A stretch of DNA of 64,000 nt from Cystobasidiopsis lactophilus (Eukaryota > Basidiomycota > Agaricostilbomycetes > Agaricostilbales > Chionosphaeraceae): the NCBI GenBank assembly GCA_001599975.1, contig BCIO01000002.1, positions 3,297,883 through 3,361,882 on the forward strand. Direction: 5' to 3'. The notes below the pieces were generated by a model that saw only the letters and a program-made list of their open reading frames with translations, did not search any database and was not told the origin of the DNA. Position 1 is the first letter of the stretch. Each line of letters begins with the position of its first letter. The position numbers and the translations under genes were made by a program. Positions 12,137 through 23,838 of the stretch are shown here, piece by piece.

Positions 12137-12738
12137 GCATTGTCAAGCTTCTTCAGAAGCACAAGCTGTCAGGGGACTGGCAAGAGTCGCAAGCAGGCGC
12201 CGAGGGGATGCGCAGGATGAAGGGGGTCGAGCAAACTGCAGGATTTCGAGGGCAGCAGCGCCTGCTTAGGTTTACTGTAGGTTGCTGTGAGAGTTCGCTC
12301 AACAGCGGTCAAGATTAGCCAACCAAGAGAAGAGGCGGAGGGTTGGGTGGCCGGGGTGGGCGAAGCAGCGCTTCTGCAATGTCATCCTTCGCAGGGGCAG
12401 TGTCGGCGAGCAATGGTACATGTATTCGGAAGAGCGGGTGCGACGTGGAATGCAAAGGAAAGAAAAGAAACGCTTGTATGCTGTTCTAAAGGATCAAGAC
12501 TCCTCGTAAAAGCGAAACGACGACGAGATCAACTGTATCTAACAAGAAAACCCGATAACTTTCGTTGGAGTGCGTTTGTGGTGGGGTGGGAAGCAGGATG
12601 AACAAGTGTAAGAGAGAGTCAAAGTCAAGTGTCCGTGGCCCTTGTATCCAAGGGGCGAGAGAATGAGTGGTGAACCATAGGCGAAAGGTGTAGTGGAACG
12701 CCCGGTGGCGAATCGAATTAAGGGCGTGAGTAGTCGTT
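12137..12738. other. Intergenic, no gene seen
   Basis: About 600 bases between the start of the UIM-like gene and the stop of the serine-less lipase, both on the minus strand. It would carry the promoter of the former and the 3' end of the latter. Short open frames here show no family features. Confidence 0.5.
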
Positions 12739-14381
12739 CTATAGAACCATGAAGAGCAAGGCGACCAGGCCCAAAGCTGCGACGAGAGACTGAGACTGGA
12801 GCGAAGTGGCGGAAGACGAGTGAGCTTGGACGACGGGCGAGGCCGTCGCTGAGAACGCGGCCATTGCTGCGCTCTGCGAGTTCACGCTTGCGATCCTGTC
12901 GCGTCGTTCAGCGAATGATTGGAAGAGGATACGGGCATGATACTCACGAGGCACTGGCCGCTGACGCCGATGATGCGCTAGCCACGGAAGCCGATGAGGA
13001 CGACTCGATGAGGTGCTCAGCCTGCTGCTGGCTGTAGATCCACTGATCGATCTGGTCGGTCTGCTGCGTGTAGAAGTACGAGTTGGAGGTGCCGCCGCAG
13101 AGCGTGACATCGGTGAAGTAGCTAGAAAAGAAAGGTTCACACTCGGGCCAGAGCTCGATGAAACGCGTCGCCACTCACAAGTAGTGGTCTTCGTCAGACG
13201 TCGAGCTGCCGTGCTGCCTCGGCTGGCATTCGGGCGAGTCGACAATGTCCCCAGAGGTGACGGCGTCCCAGCAGATGTCCCAGTTCATGCCGAGGGTCGA
13301 CTGGTTGAGGCCGTAGTAGTAGAACGGCGTGCCAGCGTGCGCATAATTGTCAGAGGCAGGGATCATCTCGGTGTACTGGTCGTTCTGGCTGATGCCGCGC
13401 TCGCCAGCCTCGCCGTTGAAGTACAAGTTGTAGTGGCGAGCACCAGCCGCGTTGAAGGTTCTCGGCGTGCCATAGTTGTGCGAGTAGTAGGCAGTCTTTT
13501 GGTTGTTGAGGTCAACAGAAGCGATGAGGGAGTGCATGCCTGCGAAACGGAGGCAAAAGTTAGGGGAACGTCCGAATTGGGCTTGGCGATCATATTCCCG
13601 CAGCAACGAAGCCTACCTCCAAAGCCGTGTCCGGTGATGCTGAAGACCAAGCCCTGGTTGTAGTACGCGCCCAAGATGGCCTCCCAGTTGTTGGTCTCGC
13701 GCTTGCACTCCATATAGGCCTGGGCTGCGAGCCGGTTGACGGTGCAACCCTCGCAAATGTCGCCCAGCCCCAGGTAGTCCCAGCCCACGACGTCCGTCGG
13801 GAGGTTCTGTTCGATCTGGTAGTTGCCTTTGAAGACGATCAAGGCCTGCCGGGAGCCACGAAAATTAGCTTTCTGTCGGACGCGCTTCAAAGTCGCCCGG
13901 GTCACTCGCCTTGTTCATCTCCGGCACGATAGCGGTGAAGCCTTCGCATCCTGACGGCGTTGGCCCGAAGGTCGAGATGACATCCCTGTAGGAGGGCGCA
14001 ATCAAGAAAGGAGGTTTCAGCCTAAGAGCATGGGAAAGCATAAAAAAGACGAGACGACGCACCATGGCGGCCTAGTTGCGTCCGGGAAGTTCTTATGCTC
14101 TGATGCCCAGGTGAACGTCTCTTGCGGGCAGGTCTCGTTATAGTTCCCATACGCAGCCATAGCAAGCAAGGCGTGGTAGCGGCTGTGTTGACCAGGCATC
14201 AGCAATCCGTCGTCTTCCGGCCATAGGACTTGGCCTGTCCAGGGAAGCAAACGCACTTATGCCAGTAAGCATCAGGCGTCAGGTTGTGCGTCTGGCCCGC
14301 GCCATCCCAGTTCTGAGCCAAAAGGGCGGCAGGAAGCGAGGCGGAAATCGCGAGAAGCGCCGCCGACCGAGTTGACAGCAT
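12739..14381 (-). CDS. Secreted, GPI-type class 3 lipase lacking the catalytic serine
   Basis: Seven exons join in frame into 422 residues: 14257-14381, 14063-14182, 13906-13985, 13617-13868, 13179-13539, 12948-13121, 12739-12895. A signal peptide (AALLAISASLPAALLAQ) opens the protein. The fold matches fungal class 3 lipases: NFRGSRQALIVFKGN, ITGHGFGGMHSL, YGTPRTFNAAGARHYN and SDNYAHAGTPFYYYG. In the nucleophile elbow the canonical GHSLGG is GHGFGG, with glycine at about residue 190 (codon GGC). The acid (NDQYTEMIP) and the histidine (YAHAGT) seem kept. The C terminus has a Ser/Ala-rich stretch and a hydrophobic tail (LVAALGLVALLFMVL) typical of a GPI signal. It is probably a wall or membrane-anchored protein with altered or no lipase activity. 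The 37-base intron at 13869-13905 is very short. Confidence 0.8.
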
Positions 14382-15775
14382 GGCCGCTAGGTTCGTATCT
14401 GGACAGGAGCAGCAAGTACAAGGATCTTAAGCCCTGGCAAAGGGGCTTCTAAAGAGCGGGAGGGTGAGGCGAGTGGCCGTGTAGGACTAAGGAACCGTTA
14501 GGAAGACAAGGTCAGGGCGCGCCGGGCGAATTTGTTCGGCTTGGCGTGCTGCACAGCTTTTTGTCGCAAGTCGACCAACCGGCTGTCTCGATAACAAGAT
14601 GTACAGTCAAGCAAAGACGACGGTGTCCTTGGTCAGAATCCCAAACAAGAAGCAAAAGTTCTGTCGGGCCCTTATTGAATAATGCTGGACGACTCTCCAT
14701 CAACTTTGCTTGCCATGATGTCTGCCGCCTTGGCGCTCCTGCTTGGCCTTGTGGCTCGTTCTACGCTTCTGTACAGCTGACGACCAACACCAGCCACCTG
14801 CTATATGCATGCTATGGACAAAAGGCGCCACTCAGGCACGAAGAATTGTCGGTCCATTGATCTATGCGCCGCCTCCCTCGGCCAGAGACATCGGATTGGC
14901 CAATATGTGCCATGGAATGATCCCGTTCCATGCAATAATGCGTGAGAGACGCAAGCGGTCGCGCAAAGGCGTCCGGTGTGATCCATTGAAGTCGTTTCTG
15001 CTTTCCGCTTGCCCACGTTCTGGCCAAAAACGTCGACACCGCCCTTCCAGCACACTTCTCTTCCTCTTTTGAGTGTCTTCGCATGACTTATGCTCAGAAA
15101 TCGTAGATCGACCATTGGCGTGTCCACCATCTGGAAGCGCATGAGCGATCGAATTGGCGTTTGGACCTTGTGCTTGGCCGCTGATGTCGAGTGAGGAAGA
15201 CCAGCTTGCGACTGTTTGTCTTCCTTCGCGGTCTGTCTCGACGCAGATGGAATCAAGAGCGGCGGTTGACTGGCTGGCACCATCACAATTTGGTCACCAC
15301 GACTCGCAGCTCGTGTTAGCAGCCTCTGGTCACAACTTTCGCCTAACGGACTGTCTAGAGGCATAACGATATGAGATCGTTTGAGCGCGGTTTCTACAAG
15401 CATACAAGCAGTCGTCGCGTAAAGACAACAACAACCATTTTCGAGCCTAGGTCGATTCTCGATCTTGCTCCGGATTCAAGTCATGCCACCAGCAAATGAT
15501 GCTCGACCAGAGTCGTCCAAGACCCAGCTCGGAATGGCAACTCACACGGGTGACAGTGGCTTCATGCCGGTGTTGGAATAGATGGGTTAGGCCGTTGCTG
15601 TTGCAATGGAGACGGCTGCTGCTGTTGATGCCATTAAAGCTTCGTGTAGTGTTGACAGAGTCGATTGAAGCAATCGGTGGCGTCGGATCCCACATCTGAA
15701 CCACGCTCAAAAGGCTCTCATGCGCGCAACGGCCACAAATCTTTTGAGCTCGATCCAGGACAGAGTGAGCGCCAG
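14382..15775. promoter_or_regulatory. Long divergent intergenic region
   Basis: Nearly 1.4 kb lies between the divergent starts of the secreted lipase (minus) and ULP1 (plus), the longest gene-free stretch in the window. Several open frames cross it on both strands (for example a 200-codon minus frame at 14801-15403). None has a recognisable domain, convincing splice chain or codon pattern like the neighbours. I see no repeat or transposon. It probably holds two promoters and possibly long 5' UTRs. Confidence 0.5.
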
Positions 15776-17579
15776 ATGCTGGCGACCAAGCGGCCTGGCG
15801 ACGCCCTCCTGCTCGACCAACAACCTAAGAAGCGCGCGCGCACAACCGACGAGCACTCCGGGCCCTGGGGGATCAATTTCCTGGTGCAGAAGTTGTTGCC
15901 TTCGCCTCTGGTTGCTGCCAAACCCTCGTCCGCCTCCTACTTTGCTGAACAGGACCCTTCTCCCACTCGTATGCTGCTGTCGTGCTTGATTCGTCGAGAA
16001 AGAAGGCTGCGTGACTGACAGGCATTGCAGTCGAACGCCTTCCTCCTGCCCCGTCGCCCTCTTCCCGCGCCGGCTCCGTGTCCACGGCTACCTCGGCTCA
16101 ACGCCACAAGCAAGCGCTGTCCCAAAGAGGCATCTTCTCGTACAACAAGAAGGACTCGCTCAACCGCAAGGAGGTCTTCCGGCAGCACCATCTCTGCACC
16201 ATGGAGAAGGACTATCAGGCCGATGTCCAGAAGGGCAGGTACAAGGGCACGTTAGCAGACTACGCCGATTACAAGACCTACGAGGCGGCGGCTTGGGTGG
16301 CGACGCAGGATATGAACGCGAATAAGCCGCTCCCACCCAAGGGCAAGTCGCCCAAGTCGGTCCTGGACCTGCTAGGCAACCGCGGCGACAAGCAGCAGCA
16401 GAGGTTCCTTTCAGTCGCCGCCTCCACCCTCAAAACGCCCCTCGCAGAGCCAGAGCTGCTGGGCCTCAGGCGGCTTACTCTCAAGAACGAAAAGCTGGAG
16501 CGGGACATCCTCAAAAAGCACACGCCCACGCGCTTGTTCAGGCAAAAGCTGGAGCAGGAGAAGGACGACTACGTGTCGGCCTTGTTCAAGAAGAGCCAGG
16601 CCGATGGCACGCTCTCCCAGCTGCCCGGCGCCGGCGTAACCAGCAAGGACCTCAACCTCCTCCAGCCCAGGACGTGGCTGAACGACGAAGTCATCAATTT
16701 CTACATGGTCATGATCAACCTGCGCTCCAAAGCCGCCTTCCCCGCCGCCAAAGACGCCGCCAAGCCCTCCACCAACACCCTTGAGACAGCTGTCACCAGC
16801 CTCAAGCCGAAGCGCATCAAGAAAGGCCAAGAGCTTCTCAACGTCTACGCTTTCACCTCCTTCTTCTACACCAAGTTTACCGGCAAGGACGGTTACAAGG
16901 GCGTGTCGAAGTGGACCAAGAAGGCCGGCGACATCTTCCAAAAGGACGCCATTCTAATGCCCATCAACGTGCGAGACACCCATTGGGTGTCTGCTTGCAT
17001 CAACATTCGCCAAAAACGGTTCGAGTATTACGACTCGATGGGGCACTGGAACCAAACAGTTGTCGATGTGCGTGTGGAACCTTCCTTTCATCCAAGCAGT
17101 CATTGATGTTCGTCGCCCGTGTCGCGCAGAATTTGCGAAAGTACCTGATAGCCGAGTACAAGGAGAAGAAGGGAGGGGATTTGGATCTCAGTGACTGGGA
17201 AGATTACGAAGTTCCGGTTCGTCTTTCTCTTGCCCTCCTCGGCCAGGTCATTTCTGAACATCACCAGTATGGCAACCCACAGTCTATCCCCACTCAGAAA
17301 AACGGCTACGATTGCGGCGTCTTTTCCTCCCAGTTCATGGAGTGCTGCTCCAGGAAGGATGCTCCGCTAGACTTCACGCAGGACAACATTCCGGTTGGTG
17401 CCCCTTTCCCTCTTCCGACGACCGGTTCAAGACTGATTATGGTGGCATATCATCAGTACTTGAGGCGCAAGATGGTTTACGAAGTGCGCCATTTCTCATT
17501 TCCTCAACTGGAACCCTCAAGCTGACTCCGTGTCGCCCAGATTGGAACAAAGCAGTTCTTGGACGAGGACTGGTCTTAG
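15776..17579 (+). CDS. ULP1: Ulp1-type SUMO protease
   Basis: Six exons (15776-15968, 16031-17067, 17130-17216, 17268-17393, 17457-17483, 17541-17579) join in frame to 502 residues. The C-terminal half is a C48 cysteine protease that processes SUMO precursors and removes SUMO from targets, usually at the nuclear rim. The core shows TWLNDEVINFYM, DTHWVSACINI (catalytic His), YDSMGHWNQ (Asp) and PTQKNGYDCGVFSSQF (oxyanion Gln and catalytic Cys). The N-terminal half is basic and low in complexity (KKRARTTDEH), as expected for a targeting region. The 51-base intron at 17217-17267 is a multiple of three with no stop, so the retained form would add 17 residues near the active site. Exon 5 is only 27 bases. 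ATG at 15776 is the first in frame; an upstream exon is possible. Confidence 0.9.
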
Positions 17580-17670
17580 ATCTTTCGGAGCAAAGCAAAA
17601 TGAAGCGCAGCTCTTCAGTGTTCATATAATAGAAAAGGCGCGAGCCGCCATGTACAAAAGAGACGGGACT

Positions 17671-20600
17671 CTATTGAATAGCGCGCTTGCGCTTTGCCAG
17701 CCTCTCGTTGAGCTCGGCCTGCACAGCAGCTTCGTCGTCCAGCCCTACCCGACCCAGGATGCTCACGGTCGCGTCCTCCTTCTGCTGCCGCTGCATAAAC
17801 TTCAGCGCAGCCAGATTGTAGCCCAGCATGTCCTGCGAACTCCTATAAGCCTACTTTACCAGCTATTGCCGTTGACGTACCTTTTGAGCACCCAGAGCAG
17901 TCCTAAGATCGGTCCGCAGGCCCAGCAGCAAATCGCGCATGGACTTGGTCGCCACAATCTGGGTGTGGTGAGTCTTGAGGATGAAGAAGAGGATGCGGGA
18001 ACTGAGGCCAGTGTTCCATCTCTGGATCAGGCCACAGTCAGTTCTTGAATAAGGGGAAGCGGGGAAGCCCACCCTTGCAATCCAATATTGGAGATGGTAG
18101 ACGAGATTGGCCACTTGGGAGAAGGGCAAAACGAGCAAGGCGTCAGTAAGGTGACTGGAGGGAATCTTCTCGATGACGGTCAAGACGTGGCGTTCGGCAG
18201 TGTAGGAGTCGCCTTGGAGGGCCAAGATGGGGTTGCGAGCTTCCCGCGGCATGCCGCTGGCTGCAGCCTCTGCGATCGCTGCCCTGTCCACCTCTGATAG
18301 AACCAACGCCTCGATGATCTTCTCTCCGGCTGTGAGAGACTCGACGGTCTCTTTGGCGACATCGCCGGCCTCCTCGCCGTCTTCGTCGACTTTGGAAACC
18401 GTCAGAGCGTTTTCGCCGCCGCGCGAGATGGGCGCATCGTAGAGCTGCTCGAGCTCTCTTTCGCGCTGCTCAGCGATGAATAGCGGCTCGTCGGTCTTCT
18501 CCCAGACGCGGATGGACTTGTCCAACGAAGCCGTGATGACGAACCGACCCTTGTGGCTGGTGGCGAGCGCCAGCACTTCGGCGTGATGGCCTTCTAGTTT
18601 CTGGATGCATTCAAACTGTTCACAGACCAGAGGTCAGCGAGTACAAAGGGAGTCAAAAAAGAAAGCCCTTGCCTTGTCTGCGTCCCAGTACTTAACGAGC
18701 GCGTCCTTGCCCACGGACCAGAAGTTGTGGCTGTCCGCTTCGAATTGAACGCCCATCACTGTGTCTTGATGGGCAAAGAGCGACACGTGGCAGTCGCCAA
18801 ACTTGAGGCCCCAGATCTTGATGTTCTTGTCGGCCGATGAAGTGATTATGAGGGATGAGTCGTGCGAAATGTCCATAGAGACAACCGGAAGCTACATGCA
18901 AGGTAAAGTGTGAGTCAAGATCTGCGAGGTGCAGGTGCCACTCCTCACCTTGTGTCCATATAGAGAAAGCGAGAATTTGAGAGTGTCGTAGAAGAAGATC
19001 TTGATCGTGAAGTCTAAAGTCGCCACCGCTAGAAGGCGGGCGTCCGGGGAGATGCGGACGCAGAGGACGTCGTCGGTCATCTTGAGCGTCCGGACGTGTT
19101 TGAGAGTCAGACGCTTCTGCTGGCTGTCGGCTTCGTCGCCTGCTGAGGCCACAGACACAACGAAATCCCACATCTTCACCGATTTGTCGCTGGAACCCGT
19201 GATGAGCGTCTTGCCCGATGGGTGGATCTGAAGAGACCAGATCGGCCCGGCATGCGCCGTTTCGACTTTGTGGATGAGCGAGCTGGAAGCCAGATCGTAT
19301 AGCTCCAGATCCCCTTCCTTGGTTCCAACAATGACCTAGGGGTTAAATGAGCCGCGTTCAAAAAAGTAGGAAGCGAACGCCACCAACGTGTTTGTCACCT
19401 GGCAAGAACTGGCTGCAGAGTCCATAGCCGTTCCCTTCTTCGATGGTGCGCACGCAATTCAAAGTGCGCCTGTTCCACACTTTCAAGCTTCCGTTGGCAA
19501 CTGAGGCGAGGAGGGCGTCGTCTGAGCTCAAGCACAGCGAACGAATGTCCGTGCGGTGGCCTGGAATGCCCAGCGAGAACTGCTGCTCCGGCTCGACCGT
19601 CTTCTTGTTGTCTGCCGAGGGCAAAGCGATGGTGTAGGTTTGGAAAGCGTTGTTGGCCAAGGCCAGGAGGACTGAAAACTCTTCTTTGGCCGCCACGCCA
19701 GACTTTGTCTTGCCTTTGGCCTCGCGGACAGACGACGGCAGAGCAAACGAAAATGATTTAATCTTGCCGGCGATGGACCGGAGGACGGTCCACGAAGACA
19801 GGCGGTCGGCCACAGTGATCGGCTTGTCCTCCTCGTCGGCCTCCTCCTCCACCACTTCCATGGCGTCAGCCCCAGCCGCTTTCTTGGCATTTCGCTTCTT
19901 CCGCCGCGCTTGCTTCCGCTTCAGCTCGTCTACTGGCCGTATGCGGGCGAATTCTACCAGGCGGTCTGACGTTTGGAAACCAAGCATGCCCGACATCGGA
20001 TCATAGAGGACGTTCTGCACCCGGTGAGCATGAGATGGAGAGCTGAAGGTCGGTGTTTTGATGGCTTTGATGAAGCGGCGGGGCGTTTTGGATGACTCGG
20101 GTTGGTCTGCACCCAAGACAGCCAGCTCTAGCGACCACAGCTTGACCTCGCCTTCTGATCCAGTCGTAAGCAGCAGAGCCTCCGCCTCTTCATCTTCTGA
20201 CAGCGGTAATGGCACACTGGACCAGCATTCTGCGCGATGAGCGACGACAGTATCGAGGCAATGCTGGGTCGGCAGGTGCCACAGCTTGAGCAAGGTGTCT
20301 TTTGAGGCGGAGACGATGAAGTCGGGGTGCACAAAGTTCAGAGTCGTAACTTGGTCTTTGTGTCCTTTGAGCCTGTGCGCCCAGAATAAGCCCTAGAAGG
20401 CGGAGTGGAGGAATTGAAGAAATCGACGCACTTGAACAGGCCTTGCTCCAGCAGCAAATCCCACACGACAATCTCCGTATCCTGGCTTCCTGACACCAGC
20501 TTTTGTCCCTTTGCATCGAAGCACAGCGCGGTGACACCCTTCTTGTGGCCGTCCAAAGTGACCTTGACCGAATTCTTGCCAAACTCCCAAATCCGAATCG

Positions 20601-20853
20601 AGCCGTCCTCATAGCCGACCGCGACCTCTTTGCTGGTCGGGCTCAAGGCCAGGCATGACACAGGCGAGCGGTGGCCAATGACGTGCCACTCGGCCACCTT
20701 GTTGCCCGTTTTGAGGTCCCAGAGCAAAACATCTTCGAGCGCCGGGCTCAGCGCGATGTGGTTGGTCAAGTAGAGCGCCCGGGCCGAGGCATGCGGCGAA
20801 TGGGTGATGAGCCCAAACGCATCTGTTGGGTTGTGCTGGAAGTACTCCGGCAT
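17671..20853 (-). CDS. UTP12: Utp12/Dip2 (WDR3) small-subunit processome WD40 protein
   Basis: A large WD40 protein beginning [19 protein letters not shown], matching the WDR3/Utp12 family of the UtpB module, which helps process the 18S rRNA precursor in the nucleolus. Repeats include [85 protein letters not shown] and [13 protein letters not shown] Lys-rich insert ([14 protein letters not shown]) lies mid-protein. The C-terminal Utp12 domain is seen in [20 protein letters not shown] and [19 protein letters not shown]. The end is the basic [13 protein letters not shown]. Introns are short GT-AG. The gene runs tail to tail with ULP1, the stops about 90 bases apart. Family assignment is firm; I did not total every exon. 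Confidence 0.9.
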
Positions 20854-21021
20854 GCTGGCTCGACTTCAAGAAATTTTCGCTGCGAGCGAAGCGGTGCGGA
20901 AGCCTTTCCGCTCGGTCGGCTTGCACGAGCGAAGCAAATGGGCTTCAGAAATGGTGTGCATGGTATGTACACAAGAAGAGTATAGAGCTCGAGAAAGAAG
21001 ACAGGCAAGAGGCTTCACTGA

Positions 21022-23628
21022 TCAGGGTACGATTTTGCCACCATGCTCCTTAAAGTACGCCGCTTCCTCCACGACCGCGTTCTGCAGTCTTCGCGATGGC
21101 TCAAACTTGAAATAGAGAATCCTGTACTCCATCGCCTCTGCTCTATAGACTGGGGGTCCAATGCCGAGGAACACGCAAAGGGCCCATTCCTTTGGGTTTA
21201 AGTTGTCCAAGTCTGCTGCGACTGGAACAGATAGGGCATGAAGGTCGAAAGTCACCACAAAAAAGTCGGATAGTCCGATATCATTGGAGGAGAGAGGAGG
21301 CAAAGCTTGGAGAGGGAAGGCGGAGAACGTATCTGGGAGCTGCTTGTCGTGCTTCCGCAAAATTGACACATGCATCTTGAGGTTTTGGCGTTGCTGCGTC
21401 TTGTCGAGACCGCAAAATATCATGGACATCTTGGTCTTGGGGACCTTGACGGTCCCATCGTCTTCGACCGTCCACAGCGCGCTGGGGCAAAAAAAGCCTT
21501 GACGAGACGGCTCGAGGTAGTTATCGCCCAAAGACCAGCCCGCCAGCCAGAAATTTCTCTGAAGAAAGTGTATGTTCTGGAAGGCAACTCCCTCGGATAG
21601 CCATTGGCGTTGAAGACACTCCAGAGGACCAGGCTTCGGATGGCCCCGCACTAGTACCTGAATCTTGTCAAACATTTTATGGAGCCCAACGACAGTGTGG
21701 TCTGTTGGTGCGTTTGATTAAAAGCCAAGCACGTTAGTCAATGCCTTACAGTACGTTCCCTTTGCATCATGGACTGCGATGCAAGCCGCGTCAGCCACAT
21801 CGACACGATTTACAATTACAGCTCACAATATTTGAATGGACTTTCAGCGTCGTGGTTTCCGTAGACAAAGGCCGTGTAGGATTCGGACGCCGTGCCGGAG
21901 TCTTGGAATTTGTTGACCAGGAACCAATACTCGTGCTGCTGACTGTTGTCGCCACCGCCGACCCGAATGTGCTCCTGCCAAATGAGCTCCGAGGTAGGTA
22001 CTGCCGCGATGTGGTTGCAGTGATACACCGGAAACTTTCTGCCATCGATCTCCAGTTCGAAGGGTTGCAGTTCGTTCTCGAGATTCTGCCGCACTTGGAT
22101 GCTGACCGGCCGGTGCCCGTTGGGGTGGCATTGAAAAGTCCCCAAGTCCATTTTTTGCCAGTTGATGGTTTTTGCTCTGAGCCACACCGCTCGATTTAGG
22201 GACGAGTTGGTATAGCCGACTGATTCGAGGCATTCGATCATAAACCTGGCCAACGAGCGCTTGCCGCTCTGAACGTCGGCTTCGAGTGCGGGTACGTCCA
22301 CGAACTCCCATGCACGCCTGTTGCGTTGGCTCCAGTCCAGTCCTTCCACCGTTTCAAGAACGGAGGCGAAAAAGGCGTGAAGCGGGTCACCGTGGGCAGT
22401 GCTCTTGCGACAGGCAGCAAGAAGTGTCACAGACGCTCCTAAAGCCGCAACTTGGACGCCTCGTTTTGAAGCTCGAAGCTGAATGGCGGCAGAGTTTGTG
22501 TCTCCAGAGTTCTCCAGGTAGAAAACGCATTCGGACACCGCCGAGGACAGCTCTGACTTGCGGTCAGAATGGCTTTTAGCGATGTTTAGAAGAGACTGGA
22601 GTTGTGGCGCTCCTTTAGCAAGCTGCAAAGGTAGGCTTGCCATATGTTTTTGCAGTTCGCCGTGTGTCGAGAGATCAAAGAAATGCCTCTGCATGTATCT
22701 GTTGGCGCTCAATCATCACTTAAAAGAGTGACACCGACTTGCCTTGACAGGATGGCTTTGGGCCGGTTGCGCGACGTCCGATTGTCGGACAAAACGAGCA
22801 TGGCTGTCTTCGTCGCCATGGGGAGGAACGCCCCATGAAACCGGACCAAAGTGAGTTTGGAAAGCCTCCAAACGCTTGCGTACTATCTGGGGGAAAAGTC
22901 GTTGAGCCACCGAAACAACGGGTGGACTTCGCAGAAACCTGGCCGAAGAACTCTTTTCGCAATGATAGCGGACGGTCACAACGCCATTATCGATACGAAC
23001 GAGCGAAGCAGATTCGACAAGCAGGGTAGCTCCATGGACAAGGTAGAAAAACATAAAGCAAGGCGCACGCAGCGGCCGACGGTACGCGGAGTCTTCCGAG
23101 TCGAACAGGACTACTTGCTGCTTCACATACTTGCTCTTGGCCTTGAGAAGCTGGTCCAGTTTGATCGCTGTCCTTTTGGCCAAGTTCGGCGCAAGCTCGT
23201 TGATGAATTCAGGGCATGCCCCGGACATTGCCCAAAATTGGACCTGGGAAGGTAGAGGATGAGCTCTTCTGCCAGAGAAAGAGCTTAGGATGCATTACAT
23301 TATACTCGACAGCCATATATCCAGTCCGGCAAGTCGTCGAGTCGGTAAGACAATCCAAGAAGGTGGATGGCCCAGCAGCAATTGCAAGAAGGCGTCTCAC
23401 GAATTCCTTTCCTTCGGCTCTCTTGAGTACCTGGCGTCTGTGTTGGTGCTTCGTCGAAATGACTCGACCTCGTCCACGACAACCCCTGCAGTGGGACAGA
23501 GATGGCGCCAAATGCTTGGGGCGGCCGGTCTCCCGCGAGCGAACAAATTGCCAGTGAGCAACGATACGAAGGTAACGAAGCGAGCATGTCATCTCGTTGC
23601 CAAAGGCCAGAAACAGGTCTGCAGGCAT
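21022..23628 (-). CDS. Orphan 773-residue protein, family not recognised
   Basis: Seven exons join without a stop into 773 residues: 23431-23628, 23306-23395, 22847-23243, 22743-22803, 21827-22698, 21750-21773, 21022-21701. All joins agree in phase. Visible segments: an N-terminal Cys/Arg-rich part, LDQLLKAKSKYVKQQVVLF, AMLVLSDNRTSRNRPKA, YMQRHFFDLSTHGELQKHM, IDGRKFPVYHCNHIAAVP, EYWFLVNKFQDSG and EYRILYFKFEPSRR near the end. No signal peptide or clear membrane segment. No domain known to me. One intron (22699-22742, 44 bases) has a GC donor. The first intron (23396-23430) would be only 35 bases, so the first exon is the least certain part. Codon choice looks less biased toward C/G endings than in the housekeeping neighbours, which would fit a fast-evolving or recently acquired gene, but this is an impression, not a measurement. 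Confidence 0.6.
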
Positions 23629-23838
23629 CTATGGGTCTTGGCGATAAACATTTCTCAAGTCCGGGGGAAGGGTGGAAGTATCGGAGTCCTCTTCCTTGCC
23701 GGGCAGCAGGCGCACACCATGCGACCGGCGTCGCCAAGCCATTCGAGCTTCAAGACCGAACTTGACAGACAAGATAGCGAAGGCAACAAAAGCATGCAGT
23801 TTGATGTCATGAACGCTCTCCAACTTGGTCTTATGCAG

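Noticed and set aside
13013-13663. 216-codon plus-strand open frame
   Set aside because: Antisense to the serine-less lipase; the protein on the minus strand has clear homology and splice sites.
13869-13905. GC-AG reading of the short lipase-like intron (AAG|gcgagt)
   Set aside because: A GT donor four bases on gives an equally good frame and the more usual KATNFRGS join.
14801-15403. 200-codon minus-strand open frame in the long gap
   Set aside because: No ATG-to-stop model with family features, odd composition, and no splice chain to neighbours.
22720-22962. Alternative start of the orphan gene at 22819 (MATKTAMLVLSDN)
   Set aside because: A phase-matched 43-base intron joins AMLVLSDN to a long upstream exon chain, and the full sum stays in frame, so the longer model is preferred.
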